Of a stretch of 64,000 nucleotides of DNA, positions 26,331 through 39,075 are shown in pieces. Source of the stretch: Calliopsis andreniformis (taxonomy: Eukaryota; Arthropoda; Insecta; Hymenoptera; Andrenidae); assembly GCF_051401765.1 (NCBI RefSeq), contig NW_027480432.1:12170501-12234500 (forward strand), in the 5' to 3' direction. Numbering within the stretch: the stretch's first letter is position 1; every line of letters starts with the position of its first letter. The notes below the pieces were generated by a model that did not search any database, had not been told where the DNA came from, and worked only from the letters and a program-made list of their open reading frames with translations. Position numbers and translations under genes: made by a program.

Positions 26331-27964
26331 AAGACCTTTAGTTTTTATAACCGCTTTATTTAAACAAAAATATGTATGTTTGTGTATTATTCTTGGTTTT
26401 CTTTCTAGAAGCATGGAAAATTTGCAGTGCTTACGATATCATTGATATCGTTTGATATAAAAGAGTACAATATGTAGTTTACGGTTTTTCCACTTAATGC
26501 ATGAAAAGCTTGGCTAGCCTTTACAAAGAAATCTGTCAGAATTATCACTTTTTGCAACGATGGACTGCGAACGAAATATTTCATAAGTACTTGTAATATG
26601 ACGTGCAACTACGAAACTGAATGTTTAAGTAATGAAATATTTTATGGAAATTTTGAATTTTTAATTTGGTTTGGTATTATTATTACGTGCCATACTTTGT
26701 TATGTCTTGTTACAATGTAATAATACAAAAAATTAACAAATCCATTGTGTCTACTTAAGGAAAAATATGATTTTAATAAATTTTGTATAAACAAATACCG
26801 CTTTACGAATCTTCACTTATCGGATAATAACACTACTACATTTATCTTAAATCTCATAATCTATACGTATAAATCTACATCGAATTACATAATCCAGCTT
26901 CGCTAAATACTATATTATAGTAAACTAATTTTACACATTCACCAAAGTATCAATAAAAGTGTAAGCAATATTGATCTTTAGTATTTCTTATACAAGTTAA
27001 AACAATTTTAATAAAAATGGTAATACTATATATTATTAGAAAGTTGATATTTTTTATTTTAAAATTCGTTCAAAATTACATACCTATTTTAAATAATGAA
27101 AATATAAATATTTCAACATTTTTTTTTATACTCGTCTATTTAAAATAATGTTCATACTTCAGTATAAGCAAGTAAACGATATATAAGTACAAAATTAAGT
27201 CTAAATAGAGAATAACTGTACAATTTATCTTATTATCATATTATGGTATAATACAAACATTCTACATGAACTACTTTAAACAAACTGTTGATAAGGTAGT
27301 ATACAACCTTGTCCAATCAAACAAGTTGAAATGTATACATGTTACATATATACATACACATAGAAGAAGTCACGTAATGTCCCGTAAATTTTCTATTCGT
27401 AATCTCAAAAGGTCTTTCATAAAAAGTACCCAATAATTTTTTCTAAGAATCTACCTGACCAAATATATGAAAACGTATATATTGGAAATTGTATTTAAAA
27501 GGTTTCTACTGTAAAAAATGATGTAAAGTAGCAATAGGTGGAAAAGTTTCCTTGTATTCTCTAAAACTTATCAACAAACACTTCTGAAGAAGAATGAAAT
27601 TCATAATCTAACAATAAGAAAAGTTCAGTAGGAGGTTTTAATAATTTTTTAGGAATAAATGTTTTGCAGATGAAGTCCTTAAATTTCCTTTAATCCCTCG
27701 AGTCGGTAATTTCGTACAAAGTTAGTGGCTCAGGTGATAATTAATTTGTAGGAATTCAGTATTTTTCAGTGCAATTTTTTTAAAGTTACATACAATGAAA
27801 AGTACTTTTTCAGTTTATTTCAAAGCATGAGGGTATATGAATGAAACACGAAATATTAATTTAATAATGATGTATTTATTTAAGAAAAAAAAAAAATACT
27901 GAAACCGCCAGAAACAATGAGGTTATATTGACGTACGTGTATAACGAGAAATGTTTGTGTAATA
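26331..27964. other. AT-rich intergenic DNA between F-box and THAP genes
   Basis: No supported gene or paired repeat. It separates two divergently transcribed genes. Confidence 0.5.
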
Positions 27965-29802
27965 ATGCCGACGAAATGTGCAATTGTTCAGTGTAAAAAC
28001 GTTAAAAATAAAAATTCCAGAATTAGCTTCTTCCAGTGGGTATTATATTATTTTGAAATTGTATGAAACATGTTTTATATTAAATTGTATTTAAAGTCTA
28101 CCCTCTTATATTGGATAATTTCTAGATTTCCGTTAAATGAACCAAAGCTATTGTCAGCATGGATTGCTGCAGTAAATAGAAAAGACTGGACACCCACTAC
28201 GTCGAGTAGAATTTGTGGAAAGCATTTTAAATGTACCGATTTTTACAACACTCCAGGAGTAAAAGTGAATAAATTAAAACCTGATACAATACCTTCAAAA
28301 AATTTACCTAAGGACACACCGCAGAAGCTAAATTCTGTCACAGATAAATGTTAATGCAATACTAATTTATATTGATATCTATTCTATATATGCAAGTAAA
28401 ACGTGTTAAAAAGTATTTATTATATGATTTTAGCGGATCTGTATACTTCAACCTCGCAGGGAATATTCAGCGATCTGAGTAATGAACTTTCCTCTGTAAA
28501 AGGCAATTATTTCAATTACAATCATTTTTATAATACATGTATATTATGTTCTCTTAATGTATCTAAAATCTGACAAAGTAACAAAGGAAGCACAACTTAC
28601 AGATTCACAGTCGTCTAGGAATATGTTTGTAAATAAGGAAACAGGTGATGTAAAATATGATAAAGTAACAATGGGAGCACAATTTGCAGATTCACAGTCA
28701 CCTACAAATATTTTTATAAAGGAGGAACCAGACGATGTAAGAGGTAAGTTCTTTGACTTGTCTATAAATTTTATTGTCTTAATCTCTTTCTTGTTCTCTT
28801 TCTTCTCTTCTTTCTTACTAAAATTTGTTTATGTAAAATTGAAAGATAATAAGCAACTGGTATAGAATTTTGATAACTTACAATAATGAAAGGCGAACTT
28901 GCCAAAGTTTTACACAATAATAGATCTGCATGATTTTTAAATATGTTACTAACAGTGATATTTTAAGTAACATTTTCCTTTGCACTAAAACCAGGTCTAT
29001 TTTAGTTTTAGGGTTTAGTTAAAACCCTTCTAGCTAAAAAAATGTAGCCTAGACTAACTCCAATCACCTTTTTTAACAATGCATTAAGCAATAGAACGAT
29101 CTGCGATATATCAACAAAAGTCGCTGTAACTTTGGACATCTCCGTTAACATAAACAATGCATGTGTACATATAGCTAAACTGCGATGTATTGCACTAATA
29201 TATTTTCCTTAATATCTCATAAACTAAAATAAATCTGGTTTGATACAAAGGAAAAAGTTGCTTAAAATATCGCCGTTAGTACATATTTAAAAATCACGCA
29301 GATCGGTTATTATGTAAAACTTCGGAAAATTGACCCAATGAAAATATTCTATTTACATTAATATTATAATTTGTATGTATTTTTGCAATATTTTGTAAGT
29401 TTTGCAATATGTTTATTTAATTAGCGTATATTTAATAATTTTAATATATATTTGTTAACAGATACAAACATCGAAATGAAGCTATTAATAAATTTAGACA
29501 TAAAACGTAATGCTGTAGATATTCTAAAGCCTTCTACAAGTGAATATAGAAAACTAGAAGAAGAAAATAAGGCACTAAAAAAACTTATTGACACTTTGAA
29601 AGATAACCATTCTAAGGAAATGGAAACACAAGCAGAAATGTTTCGTTTCTTGATTGCAAATGAGAAGGAAACTTATAAAAAGCAAGTATTGTCTTTGAAA
29701 ACAGAGGTAAAATTGTGGAAGCGTAAAGTACAACGAAAAGAAGTAAAAATCAACAAATTATTGTTAGAACTGAAAAATAAAAGTTTCATGGATAAAGAGT
29801 GA
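27965..29802 (+). CDS. THAP zinc-finger protein with C-terminal coiled coil
   Basis: Exon model: 27965-28035 (ATG start), 28126-28349, about 28434-28478 (or 28495), about 28579 (or 28587)-28743, and 29462-29802 with the stop. Exons 1 and 2 join in frame (CA|GTGGGT donor, TTTCTAG acceptor) to give a THAP domain: Cys5 and Cys10 (CAIVQC), the FPL turn, the invariant Trp in LSAW, then CGKH for the last Cys and His, and a KPDTIPS segment in place of the AVPTIF box. THAP domains bind DNA through this C2CH zinc module. Exon 4 carries two 29-residue repeats, the second ending IKEEPDD, similar to a sumoylation-type motif. Exon 5 encodes a Lys/Glu-rich coiled coil, common at THAP C termini for dimerisation. 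Splicing of exon 3 and the start of exon 4 are uncertain; if the exon 2 donor is not used, translation stops at 28354. The target and function are unknown. Confidence 0.75.
28566..28739 (+). repeat. Two 87-bp coding repeats in THAP exon 4
   Basis: 28566-28652 and 28653-28739 are diverged direct repeats in frame. Each encodes about 29 residues with the shared skeleton DKVT--AQ-ADSQS--N-F-KE--DDV. The first unit contains the likely splice acceptor, so part of it may be intronic. Confidence 0.75.
28895..29332. mobile_element. Long-TIR element in the last THAP intron
   Basis: Arms of about 130 bases face each other: on the left AAAGTTTTACACAATAATAG, GATTTTTAAATATGT and TTTTCCTTTGCACTA; on the right, in reverse, AAGTTTTACATAATAACCG, GATTTTTAAATATGT and TTTTTCCTTTGTATCA. 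The arms resemble those of the element at 21335-22118. It is non-coding and lies wholly inside the intron 28744-29461. Confidence 0.75.
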
Positions 29803-29811
29803 TACGATGTT

Positions 29812-30043
29812 TTAACCCTTGCGCTACCGTATTCGACTATAGTCGAACGTCGTTATATTCCCGTTCGTTGTCAATTTCGACTTTAGTCAATACGTCCTCG
29901 TTTTTATAACGACATGTATACCAATATACATACTAATATGTGAAATGTAAAAGAAAGTTGAAAATTAAACACCTTTTTTCGTCTAAAATAGACAACACTC
30001 TTCAAGATCGTTCGAAAATAGAAATAAGCAGCGTAAGGGTTAA
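29812..30043. mobile_element. TTAA-flanked MITE just after the THAP stop
   Basis: It starts TTAACCCTTGCGCT and ends AGCGTAAGGGTTAA, giving 10-bp TIRs between TTAA duplications, 232 bp overall. A palindrome TTCGACTATAGTCGAA lies at the left. It begins 10 bases past the THAP stop codon, and the first clear AATAAA (30087-30092) lies beyond it, so the THAP 3' UTR probably includes the element. Confidence 0.75.
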
Positions 30044-30589
30044 ATAACGATTTTGGAAACACAGTACCGCATATATTTCGTAATGAAATAAAGACAAAAA
30101 CAAGGTATCTGTGGATAAAGATATAATGGCGAAGTGAAGAAGTTTGCTATTACACTGCCCTACCACTCAGGCATTGTCGGTTAGTATGATAGTATGATAG
30201 TACTTCTGTTTTTTGTTTTCTTATTTAATTTACTCAGTCTACTCAAATGTTGCGTGTTCACTATACACATATATGTATTGTTTATATGATTTGCACTGTT
30301 ATTGTTTCTGAGTATTGCACTGTATAGCACATACATTTTACTACTACTGCAATTTTGACATAATCTTATTTATTTTATCTACTTGCAGCACAAATGCAAA
30401 TGTGTGTTAAAAAATTCTTTTGTCTATAAAAATAATTATTATTTGGTATACCCTTGCTTCAATATGGGTAAACTGGGATAAAAATTTTCAAAGTATGCAA
30501 TACTTATACGTTCGATGCAGTCGAGTAGCTTAAAATTTCAATTTCTCCTCAATCAATGTATGGCTCAGTAAATTCGAGATATTTGATTC

Positions 30590-30925
30590 TTTTGTGATAC
30601 TTAAAATAATTCGAGCTACTTGATTTTTTGCAGCCACCTCGTTGCTTCGAATTCTTGGATTGGATCGAAAAACAAGTCTCGACTCGACATGGATTGAATT
30701 TCCTGTCCCCTTCGCGGGGTCAAACAGCTGCCATCTGCAGCTAGGGACAGTGATCGCTAAGGCACGCTTAGGTGGCGTAGTTGTCGCTACAAATGTTTAC
30801 TATTTTGTAACAGGAGGAACAATAAACGACGTAAACTTGATGCGTTTATTACAGTGAAGCATTGGACAAATTTTCTTTGACGATATAGTGAAAATATTGT
30901 AATAACATTCGTAATTTTATTTAGA
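30590..30925 (+). promoter_or_regulatory. GC-richer 5' flank of the RPABC4 gene
   Basis: About 250 bases upstream of the RPABC4 start codon are GC-richer than the surroundings. They contain a 71-codon open frame (30642-30857) that resembles no protein and ends before the start codon. I read it as promoter and 5' UTR; the frame could act as an upstream ORF if transcribed. Confidence 0.4.
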
Positions 30926-33064
30926 ATGGAATCCAGTAAGTCGGAATCAACTCCAAAACAGGCTATGGTTTATATTTGTGGAGGTATGGTTAAAAGAATA
31001 AGTATAATTTGTAACCTAGTTTAGCTTACATGTGATTGCATTTTAATCCTTTCGTCATTAGTGAGACATGTATGTTCCACTTAATTTTTTCTGTTATCGA
31101 TCTTAAAATTACGTTGAAAGCCTATTTAACGAAAAAAAAGAGTAATAAAAGATAGTTGGAAACAGTCATTCGGTTACAAAAGGGTTAAGTAAACAAGTAT
31201 CTTAATATGATTAATTTTAAAAAACGGATTTTTTTTAATTCTAATTAAAGTTGATAGATAACATATTTTATGAGAAATATATTATAGTTTATCAAATTAA
31301 CTTTGTATATTTTATGTAACTATTTTTATGCAATCTAAAATATGATATTGTGTAGTATAGTACAGTTATAATTTTAAACATGCATAGTTAATAATGTTCC
31401 CTATCAATGCTTAATCCTGTTAGTTACATGTTTAAAATTTGTTTTATTGTATGCTACATTAAAATATACAGAGTGTAACAAGTATATGTTTTAATATTTT
31501 AAGGTATGATAGGGTACTTCAATCAGAACATAAAATGTCTTATAGCATAGTACCCAATCTGCTTTTGTTTTGCAGTAATAATGCCTTAAAGTTATTACCA
31601 TGATTTAAAACAAAATATAGTTCATGTAAATTATTGAGACAAACATATTGGAAGAGTTCATTGGCCTAGAATATTCGGTTGCTTGAGAAGGTTGTATTTG
31701 TTTCGAAAGGCCCTTAACAAGTGTTAAGATCCTCATAAATACAAGACCTTCAATGGGACTCTTACTGTAAGTAGTCACTGCTTTCTGAATTACTGGGTTA
31801 TTTTGAAATAAAAATTAAATTGCGAGAAATATAACAAACCTTATTAAGACTTTTTTTTTTTGCTGTTCCTCTTCCATGTAGCTGCAAAATTACAATCTTC
31901 TCCTTTTAAAAATTCACTGTGTAGACATGTAAACTTTAAAGCATTATTAATGCAAAATGAAGGTAAATTGAGCACTATGTCATAAGGCATTTTGTAATCC
32001 TGTTAAGGTGCCCTATCACCCTTTAAAATACTGAAATGTATACTTGTCACACTCTGTATAAGTAGTTTACAGGATTAATTTCTTCTAGCTTTTTCTTTCT
32101 GTAAGATTAGGTATTAGTTATTTTCAAGCAGTGCCTATATGCTTTCATTGCTTTTGTTTTAACATATGTCTTGCAAAGTATTTGAAATACACATCAATTG
32201 AATGAATGAAAAATAGTAAGGTTGGTTAATGTTTTAGATTTGACATGTAGACATAATTCAATTGAATTCCAAATGTATCTTTTTGTACTTTAGTACTGTT
32301 TTACATGTCATAAATATCAGACATAATTGAATGACATATTACACAAGTAACATAATATGAATGAGATGTATAAAAAGATTAATATAAGAACATACATTAT
32401 TGTATGTCACATAACATTTCTTTCTATCTCTAACAATTTTAATGATAACTTTTTTTAGTTATGTATAAGACACCTGAGTATTCACATAATTTAAATTTCA
32501 TAATTCAAATTGACTTTTATTTTGTTTAAATTCCTTCATATTATAGAATTGAATTCTGTTATATTTTTTAGGTCATGTGTTTTGCTTCAGATTGATTGAC
32601 TGCTCTATTACATTCTTATTTATTAATGTACTTTATTGAGTACTATTATCATGATTATAAAAGTTTATTTTGCTATGCATAGCTTACTCCAGCAGTTGAG
32701 TTAATTTAAAATAGTATTAATAAATCAAAGAATTTGTCAATATTTATTACCACCTGTTATAAACTAAAGATACTATTTTGAATATTACATAAAACTTAAT
32801 AGGACTTCTTTTAAGTAAATACAATGTATGTATTTGGAATGAAACAAATGATTTGTTTTCCAGAATGCCATCATGATAATGAAATACGTCCTAGAGATCC
32901 AATTCGATGCAGGGAATGTGGATACAGAATTATGTACAAGAAACGCACTAAAAGATGTATCCTTTTGCAATAAAATTTCAATTATTAAAGTAAATGAATA
33001 TAAATGCAATAAACGCAGTATTTTCCTTATTACTGTTTTAGTGGTTGTATTTGATGCACGATAA
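30926..33064 (+). CDS. Polr2K: RNA polymerase subunit RPABC4 (Rpb12/POLR2K)
   Basis: Three coding exons: 30926-30983, 32864-32956 and 33042-33064; all junctions are GT-AG and in phase and give a 57-residue protein, as expected for this family (58 in human). RPABC4 is a zinc-binding subunit shared by RNA polymerases I, II and III that helps hold the Rpb3/Rpb11-type assembly platform. The two zinc-ligand pairs are visible: CGEC at the exon 1/2 junction and CREC in [20 protein letters not shown]. The C terminus LVVFDAR, encoded in the tiny last exon, is the family's invariant tail. Intron 1 is 1880 bp and holds two MITEs; intron 2 is only 85 bp. An AATAAA signal is at 33170-33175. Identification is unambiguous. 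Confidence 0.95.
31043..31188. mobile_element. Probable TTAA-flanked MITE in RPABC4 intron 1
   Basis: It begins TTAATCCTTTCGT and ends ACAAAAGGGTTAA, giving short inverted ends between TTAA sites, about 146 bp. The TIRs are diverged; confidence comes from the resemblance to the other TTAA elements in the window. Confidence 0.45.
31468..32057. mobile_element. TA-flanked element with about 85-bp TIRs in RPABC4 intron 1
   Basis: The left arm starts ACAGAGTGTAACAAGTATAT and runs on through AATATTTTAAGG-ATGATAGGG-ACTT. The right arm in reverse reads ACAGAGTGTGACAAGTATAC and AGTATTTTAAAGGGTGATAGGGCACCTT. TATA flanks both ends, consistent with a TA duplication of Tc1/mariner type. The interior of some 420 bases is non-coding. 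Confidence 0.8.
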
Positions 33065-36000
33065 AGCAATTTTGTATAATATACAATAGATATAATGGAC
33101 TACAAATTTAAGGAAGTAAATTAAGAAAATATTTTGTAATAATGGTATTTTAAGGGTTGTATAGTCTTTAATAAACAAGTACACAATGTTATTGTAAATG
33201 AAATATTTATTCCCACCCCGTGTTATTCATAAAGTTGTACTTTTATGCTTGTGGTAGGTACTACCGTAGACAGTTATAACATTTTTCATATTTTTTACTG
33301 AAATTCCATCCATTCTATATTAATGCAGACCATATAATATAAAACATTTTAAGTAATATATGTTTTTTATTTACAATAAATAAATTACATTTTCATCAAT
33401 AGTTCAACAAAGTTACACAATTAGGAAGAACAGTGACAGCTACACTAGCAAAGTGTTGGCACTCATATTCTGTAAAACCTGATGTTATGTTTCTGTGTAT
33501 ACAATTTATAAAATCTTACTCGGGTCCCGCTATTCGATATTTACGAGCAAGTGCCCGATTGCTTTTACTTTCCTCTTACTTCATGAATAAAATGTCTCAA
33601 ACTTGAAATTTTCTGTTAATCTAGCAACTCATTACAAAAGCGTACAAAATAATTGCCACACGAGCATATTTTAAATTACATATATGCGCTTACAATTAGA
33701 CAAATATTTATAAAATCTTAGTAATCTATTTTATTTATAATACGTGTAAAATACTAGTTTACCAACTATTTGTAAGTGTTACTGTCAGCAATTATTAGAA
33801 AGTTGAAATTGTTTGTGACACAGCAGGGATTCTTTCAGAAATTCTCCTTGGAACAAAGTGATTAAAGTTGATCATTTTTAATAGTTTCTAAATAGTCAGA
33901 TAAGTGTTTGCAAAAGACAACTCAATTCAAATACTTTATACCTTAGAAATTCAATTCTGCCTTTTCTCAAGATTTTTTAATACTGAGTTTGGAAGAAGCC
34001 AAGCCAACTTTTTACAAAAGGTTTAAATATGATAATACACTAGTTGTGTTAGTGTAAAACATTTTATCACCTACAATAACTTCTCTTTCTCCTTCATCTC
34101 AATTTAAAAATACATTTGTTTTATGTACTTTTCTTCGTTTGAAGATCTAATTCTTGTTGCTGAACAGTTTTACTACCAACTTCAAATATCACTTCTTCCG
34201 TTTTTAAAGTTTTAAGCTTGTTATAAAATTATACAAATTTTCCACAAATATGTAAACGTTTAACTAATATATGTTTAAGTAAAATTATATCTTCATTCTA
34301 ATACCATGTATCTGATAAAAACGAAATTTTACAGGAGAGCAAAAAGTATTGATTATTTCAGTGTAGCTTTACATTTTATATAGTTACCTTGAATAGTTTT
34401 ACATAAAGAGTGTTTGTGGCAATTTACAATTGCTAATAATACAGTTAACTACTAACAGCTACCTATTAACTATTAGAAACTAAAAAGAGCCAAATCTAAT
34501 ACATGATTGTAGTTAATTGTAAAGTAAACCTGAAGGAAACACATAAAACCCAAATTTAAAAGAAAAAAATGATACATGATATTACAATATAGGTATTGAA
34601 AAATATCTTTTTTCATACACATGTTGTATGATATTTCTGAATACATTGTTGTGGTCATGAAAGATATGAATAAATACATATCAATAAAATACATTTATTG
34701 AACATTTTGAATAAATAATTGAAAATATGAAGAGGTATAAATTATGGCATAATTAAAGTATTTCTTTTCTATTTCTTGTGTTATAATTATGATAACAAGC
34801 CAAGTACAATACGAGTTATTGTAGATGATAAATGTCTTGTACTTATGGAACTAATGTAATTACAATTTTTTGCTGTTCTCTTCCTTCATTATATTTTATC
34901 TCCTATTTATATTCAAAAATGATCAAGAAAGATTCCTATTCAGCAGTTATGTAATTCAATGTATTAGAAGTTAATTTGAATTTAATATACAAGGTTGTTA
35001 ATAGAACTTCTTATTCATGTTGTAACTGATAACATTTTGACACTTACATTCATGTTAACTGCTTAAGGATATTGTCAAAATATAATAAATCAAATGTGAT
35101 ACTTATTATATTTGTGATATCTTAAATTAAAGTAAGTTTGTTTTGTAATGTAATATAAATGTTTTTTATATAACATTATTCTACGGTAGAGTATAAATGA
35201 TAAAAAGTGTACATATTGATACTTTCCTATGTCTAAATCAATAAATTTGATATGTAAATGACATTTTGTTACATTATTGAAAATATGTAATACTTCTACA
35301 AAGGACAAGTGCTCCGAAAATATATCTAGAATCATAATCTTTAGTAATCGCATATGACATAGTCAAGACATAAATGTTATATTGTATGAAATTTAGCTTC
35401 GGCTACATCCAAAATATTTATGCTCCCCGGAATTTGGTCTTTTAATTATGTTCATTTTCATGTAAAACTTACTTTTTCTTCATCTTTTTTCAAAATATAA
35501 ATATTGTTGGCTTGGCATTGTAAACATACACACTTGCACACTTTAGAAATTCATACAAGATTTAGTAACCCGAGTTGATAGCATTAGAAAGAATATACAC
35601 CAAATGCTTTAAACTATATTACATTGATATTGTTTGGCAACAGTTACCTTAACTGGACGTCAATGTATATGATTGTGCGATCATTCTACTCGTCTACCAT
35701 TTTATCTCAAGCACAGTTAGGTACAAGTTATGATAATTCAAATCTGATTATGCAGTAAGAAAGACAGGTTGTGCTTGAGTAAGATGTTATAAATTGGCCG
35801 CTGTATAGTAGAAAGATAATTATAAGATAGAATAGCTGTCTCTTATGGAAGGTATGTTGATCCTTAAATGTTTTAAACAAGATTGGAAAATTGGTTACCC
35901 AGCTTAATAATAACAGTTACTGTCTTGTATCATTTCATGGTAAAAAGTACATTGTTTCATACTACTTTTTAATTATTTAGTTAGAATAATAATTTCATTT

Positions 36001-38890
36001 ATTGTTCATATATTTTATCATTCAAAGTTCTTGAATTAATTAAAATACAATACTTTTCTTTTCCAAATGCCTAATTTTATGTACAATGTAGAAATCTTAA
36101 CTACATATTTCATGATTTTTTATAGTACTTATCATTCTTCATAGTCACATAGCACACAGCACAGTTTTTCATTTATTTCTACTGTGTATTATAAACCTCC
36201 AACATTTTCAGCTAACTTCTGAATCAAATTGTACACTGTTATTAAACACTTTTGTTCATGAAGGAGTTTTAACAAAATTAAAGGTCTTCAACAAAGTGGA
36301 ACATCATATTTTTTATACTACAGTGCTATTGAATGTTTAACCCTGAATAAAAATTTATGCACAAGAAAAAATTAGACTTAAAAGCAATCGAGATCAATAC
36401 ATGTATACTCAGTATTCAACATTCGAACTTTAATTTGAAGAACATGATATTCTATTTTAAGAAATGATATTGTCACTTTTATCTGTTTACAAAAAAATAA
36501 CATATGTGCTATGTAATTTCCCCCTTAGAATTATTCAATTCTTGTATGCTAACAATCATATGTATATCATGTAACACAATTTAATAATGCTGACAATATT
36601 GAATAAGAAAAAAAGCGTTAAGCTGTTTCTACACTGTTCTATAACAAAATATTGTTATATAACATATTTGGTTCTAATTTTGTTTCTAATTGCACATTAC
36701 ATTTTTATAATTTGTTACTAGATAGAGATATATTTTTTGTATTATAACAAGTTTGTAAATAAAGAATGACAACAGCAGCTTGTTTCATTGTTTTCTAAAT
36801 TTCTTAGATCTTTAACAACATTTGTTGAATAATATATAACTTGCTATATAATACAGAAAATAATATTTTATGTAATGTTAGATATAACATTGAGATAATG
36901 TTACATTTAACATAATATTGAAATATCTAATACTATATTCAATTTCAAACAAGTTTTGCAAGTTTGCTATGTGACATGTTATGTTATTAGTTATGTGTTA
37001 AATAATGTAGATACAGCTTTACTCTCATTCATTTGTTTATAATATTACTGAAATGAATAGAATTATAGTAATGTTACAAATAAAACCTTATTATTATGTA
37101 ATAGAAAATTGTTATGAAGAATAATGAATTTATATCAAATTTTTACTTAAAAGAAAATAATATATTTTAGCTAATATTTGTTCTTAAAAAAAAAGAAAAA
37201 AGTACATTTTAAATATGTACTTCAGATACAAGATTAACAGAATTGGAAGACACTTCAAAATGAAAGAGTTTAAAATTAATCTGGATAACCAATTTTGTTT
37301 CGAATTATGGATTATTTAAAATTATTGTAAAAATTAACATGATTTCATAGTAACATATATAAATATATACAAACATATCTTCTCTTTTATCAACAATAAT
37401 TCTCATAATTGCTCGTATTAATATCATACAAATATATACGATATGGGTCACCTAAGGCTGGAATCACAAATATTTCTGTTGTTTTTTTATTATATTTGAG
37501 AAACAAAATGTTTTATAGGTACTCCAGTAGAGATTTTTCTTGTCAAAGCTTGTTATATTTGAAATTTCAAAATTTTAAATAAGTTTCTTTTAAAATTGAT
37601 GATTTCCTTTAATGGACTTTAATGTGTTTGTATTATAATAGAGAAGAAAAGTTTTTTCAAAATTAGTACTATTATATATGTCTTCTAAGATTAGTTTGTA
37701 TAGAGAACATAAATCTTGTCTTGAAATTGGTCTTGAAATTTTTAAAAGAAGCCATGTCATTTTATAAACAGAAAAGTAAGTTTTATCATACAGTTATCAA
37801 AAAGTGAAGATATTCGCAATTCTAGTTTTAAGTAACACATTCTGAACGTATATATGCTTCATGTGACAATAATTATGATATAATATTAATTTGTAATGTT
37901 AAAATACTCTTCAATGTTGCACTTCAAATACACAATCACATGCTAGTCCATTGTACCTCATGCTGATACAACGCTATTGTATATAAATATTATATTTTTT
38001 TTCCTATGACAACTATTTTCTTATACAGTACATTCCATCACTTTTCGGAGGAAAATTAGAAAGCTTTCTATCAGTACTTTCAGTTTTTTATTTGAAATAT
38101 AACAATAGCAGGTAATTTTTTGTGGAGTAGGTTACTGTTTTTGCTGTATCAATATAAGTTATAATTTTCTATTTTGTAAAATAAATAAATTTTTAAGTTT
38201 ATGGGTAAGATATTATGTGAGCCATCAAAATTTACAGGTCATTAATAAATAAAGTAATATTTTATTTGACTACTTAAACATGAAACACAATGAATTAAAC
38301 TATGTATGTAAATCAAATTCTATGTAAAGGAATGTAACTTTTAAGATGTAACTAAAAATTTGTTGTGTTATTAAATTTTTCTTTCATATGTGTCAATATT
38401 ACAATTAAACAGAGAAACAATAATAAAATGTTTAATGCACATTAAAAGAGATGGAAAAGTAATTTCTAAGTCTGAAGAATAAATAACAGTAGTTATCAGT
38501 ATGACATAAATTTCTTTGAAAAGAGATTAAAAAATTGTAACTTAAATTTTGTGTAATAATTTAATCAAAATATAATATAAAATAAAACACTAATGTTCAA
38601 TTATTCAATCAGTTTTCATCAGATGGTTATAAAAATACATTACCAAAATCGGTAAATAAATAAAAGTTCATTGGGTTTTAGACATTGGTTAAATTCAATT
38701 TTATTGTTGTAAAGTGTCTAGCCTTCTTTACGTTTATTGTGTATATTTTTAAATAATAAAAAACGTCAAATGAATATTTATGATTGATATATTGCTTGAT
38801 TAAAACTATAATAGCCCAAGAAGATTTTCAAATTCATATGACTTTTTCTAGGTACAGTCATCATATATATATGTACATAATTATTCATCG
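33065..38890. other. 5.8 kb of AT-rich gene desert
   Basis: After the RPABC4 3' UTR no gene, RNA gene or strong repeat pair was recognised. Open frames of 70-90 codons occur but are low-complexity Ile/Tyr/Phe-rich chance frames. A 10-bp stem CTCAAGCACA...TGTGCTTGAG near 35707-35779 is the only hairpin noted. Confidence 0.5.
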
Positions 38891-38894
38891 GTAA

Positions 38895-39075
38895 GAATGT
38901 ACAGGTGATTACTCAAGATCACGGGCTTGGTCGAGTGTGGGAAATGGGCAGAGTCTTGAGTAGGGTCCAGCAGGTTCCCGACAAACGAAAATGGGGGTAA
39001 CCCTACGTTAGTGGTCAGTTAGATACTCTCGGATAGCTTGAAATTTTTGGGTCGGATTAGAAAAAGTCTCACGGA
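38895..39075. other. Unexplained GC-rich island
   Basis: About 180 bases are markedly GC-rich in an AT-rich desert. It contains an ACTCAAGA...TCTTGAGT stem at about 38914-38963 and a minus-strand open stretch of about 35 codons rich in Pro, Phe and Ser. No family match could be made; a fragment of a retroelement or an old exon are both possible. Confidence 0.35.

Noticed and set aside
30642..30857. 71-codon frame before the RPABC4 gene
   Set aside because: No protein similarity and it ends before the RPABC4 start; considered 5' flank or UTR.
35090..35353. 87-codon minus-strand frame in the gene desert
   Set aside because: Ile/Tyr/His/Lys-rich chance frame in AT-rich DNA without gene signals.
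35700..35790. CTCAAGCACA/TGTGCTTGAG stem considered as a microRNA precursor
   Set aside because: Pairing does not continue past the terminal 10 bases, so it does not make a miRNA-like hairpin.
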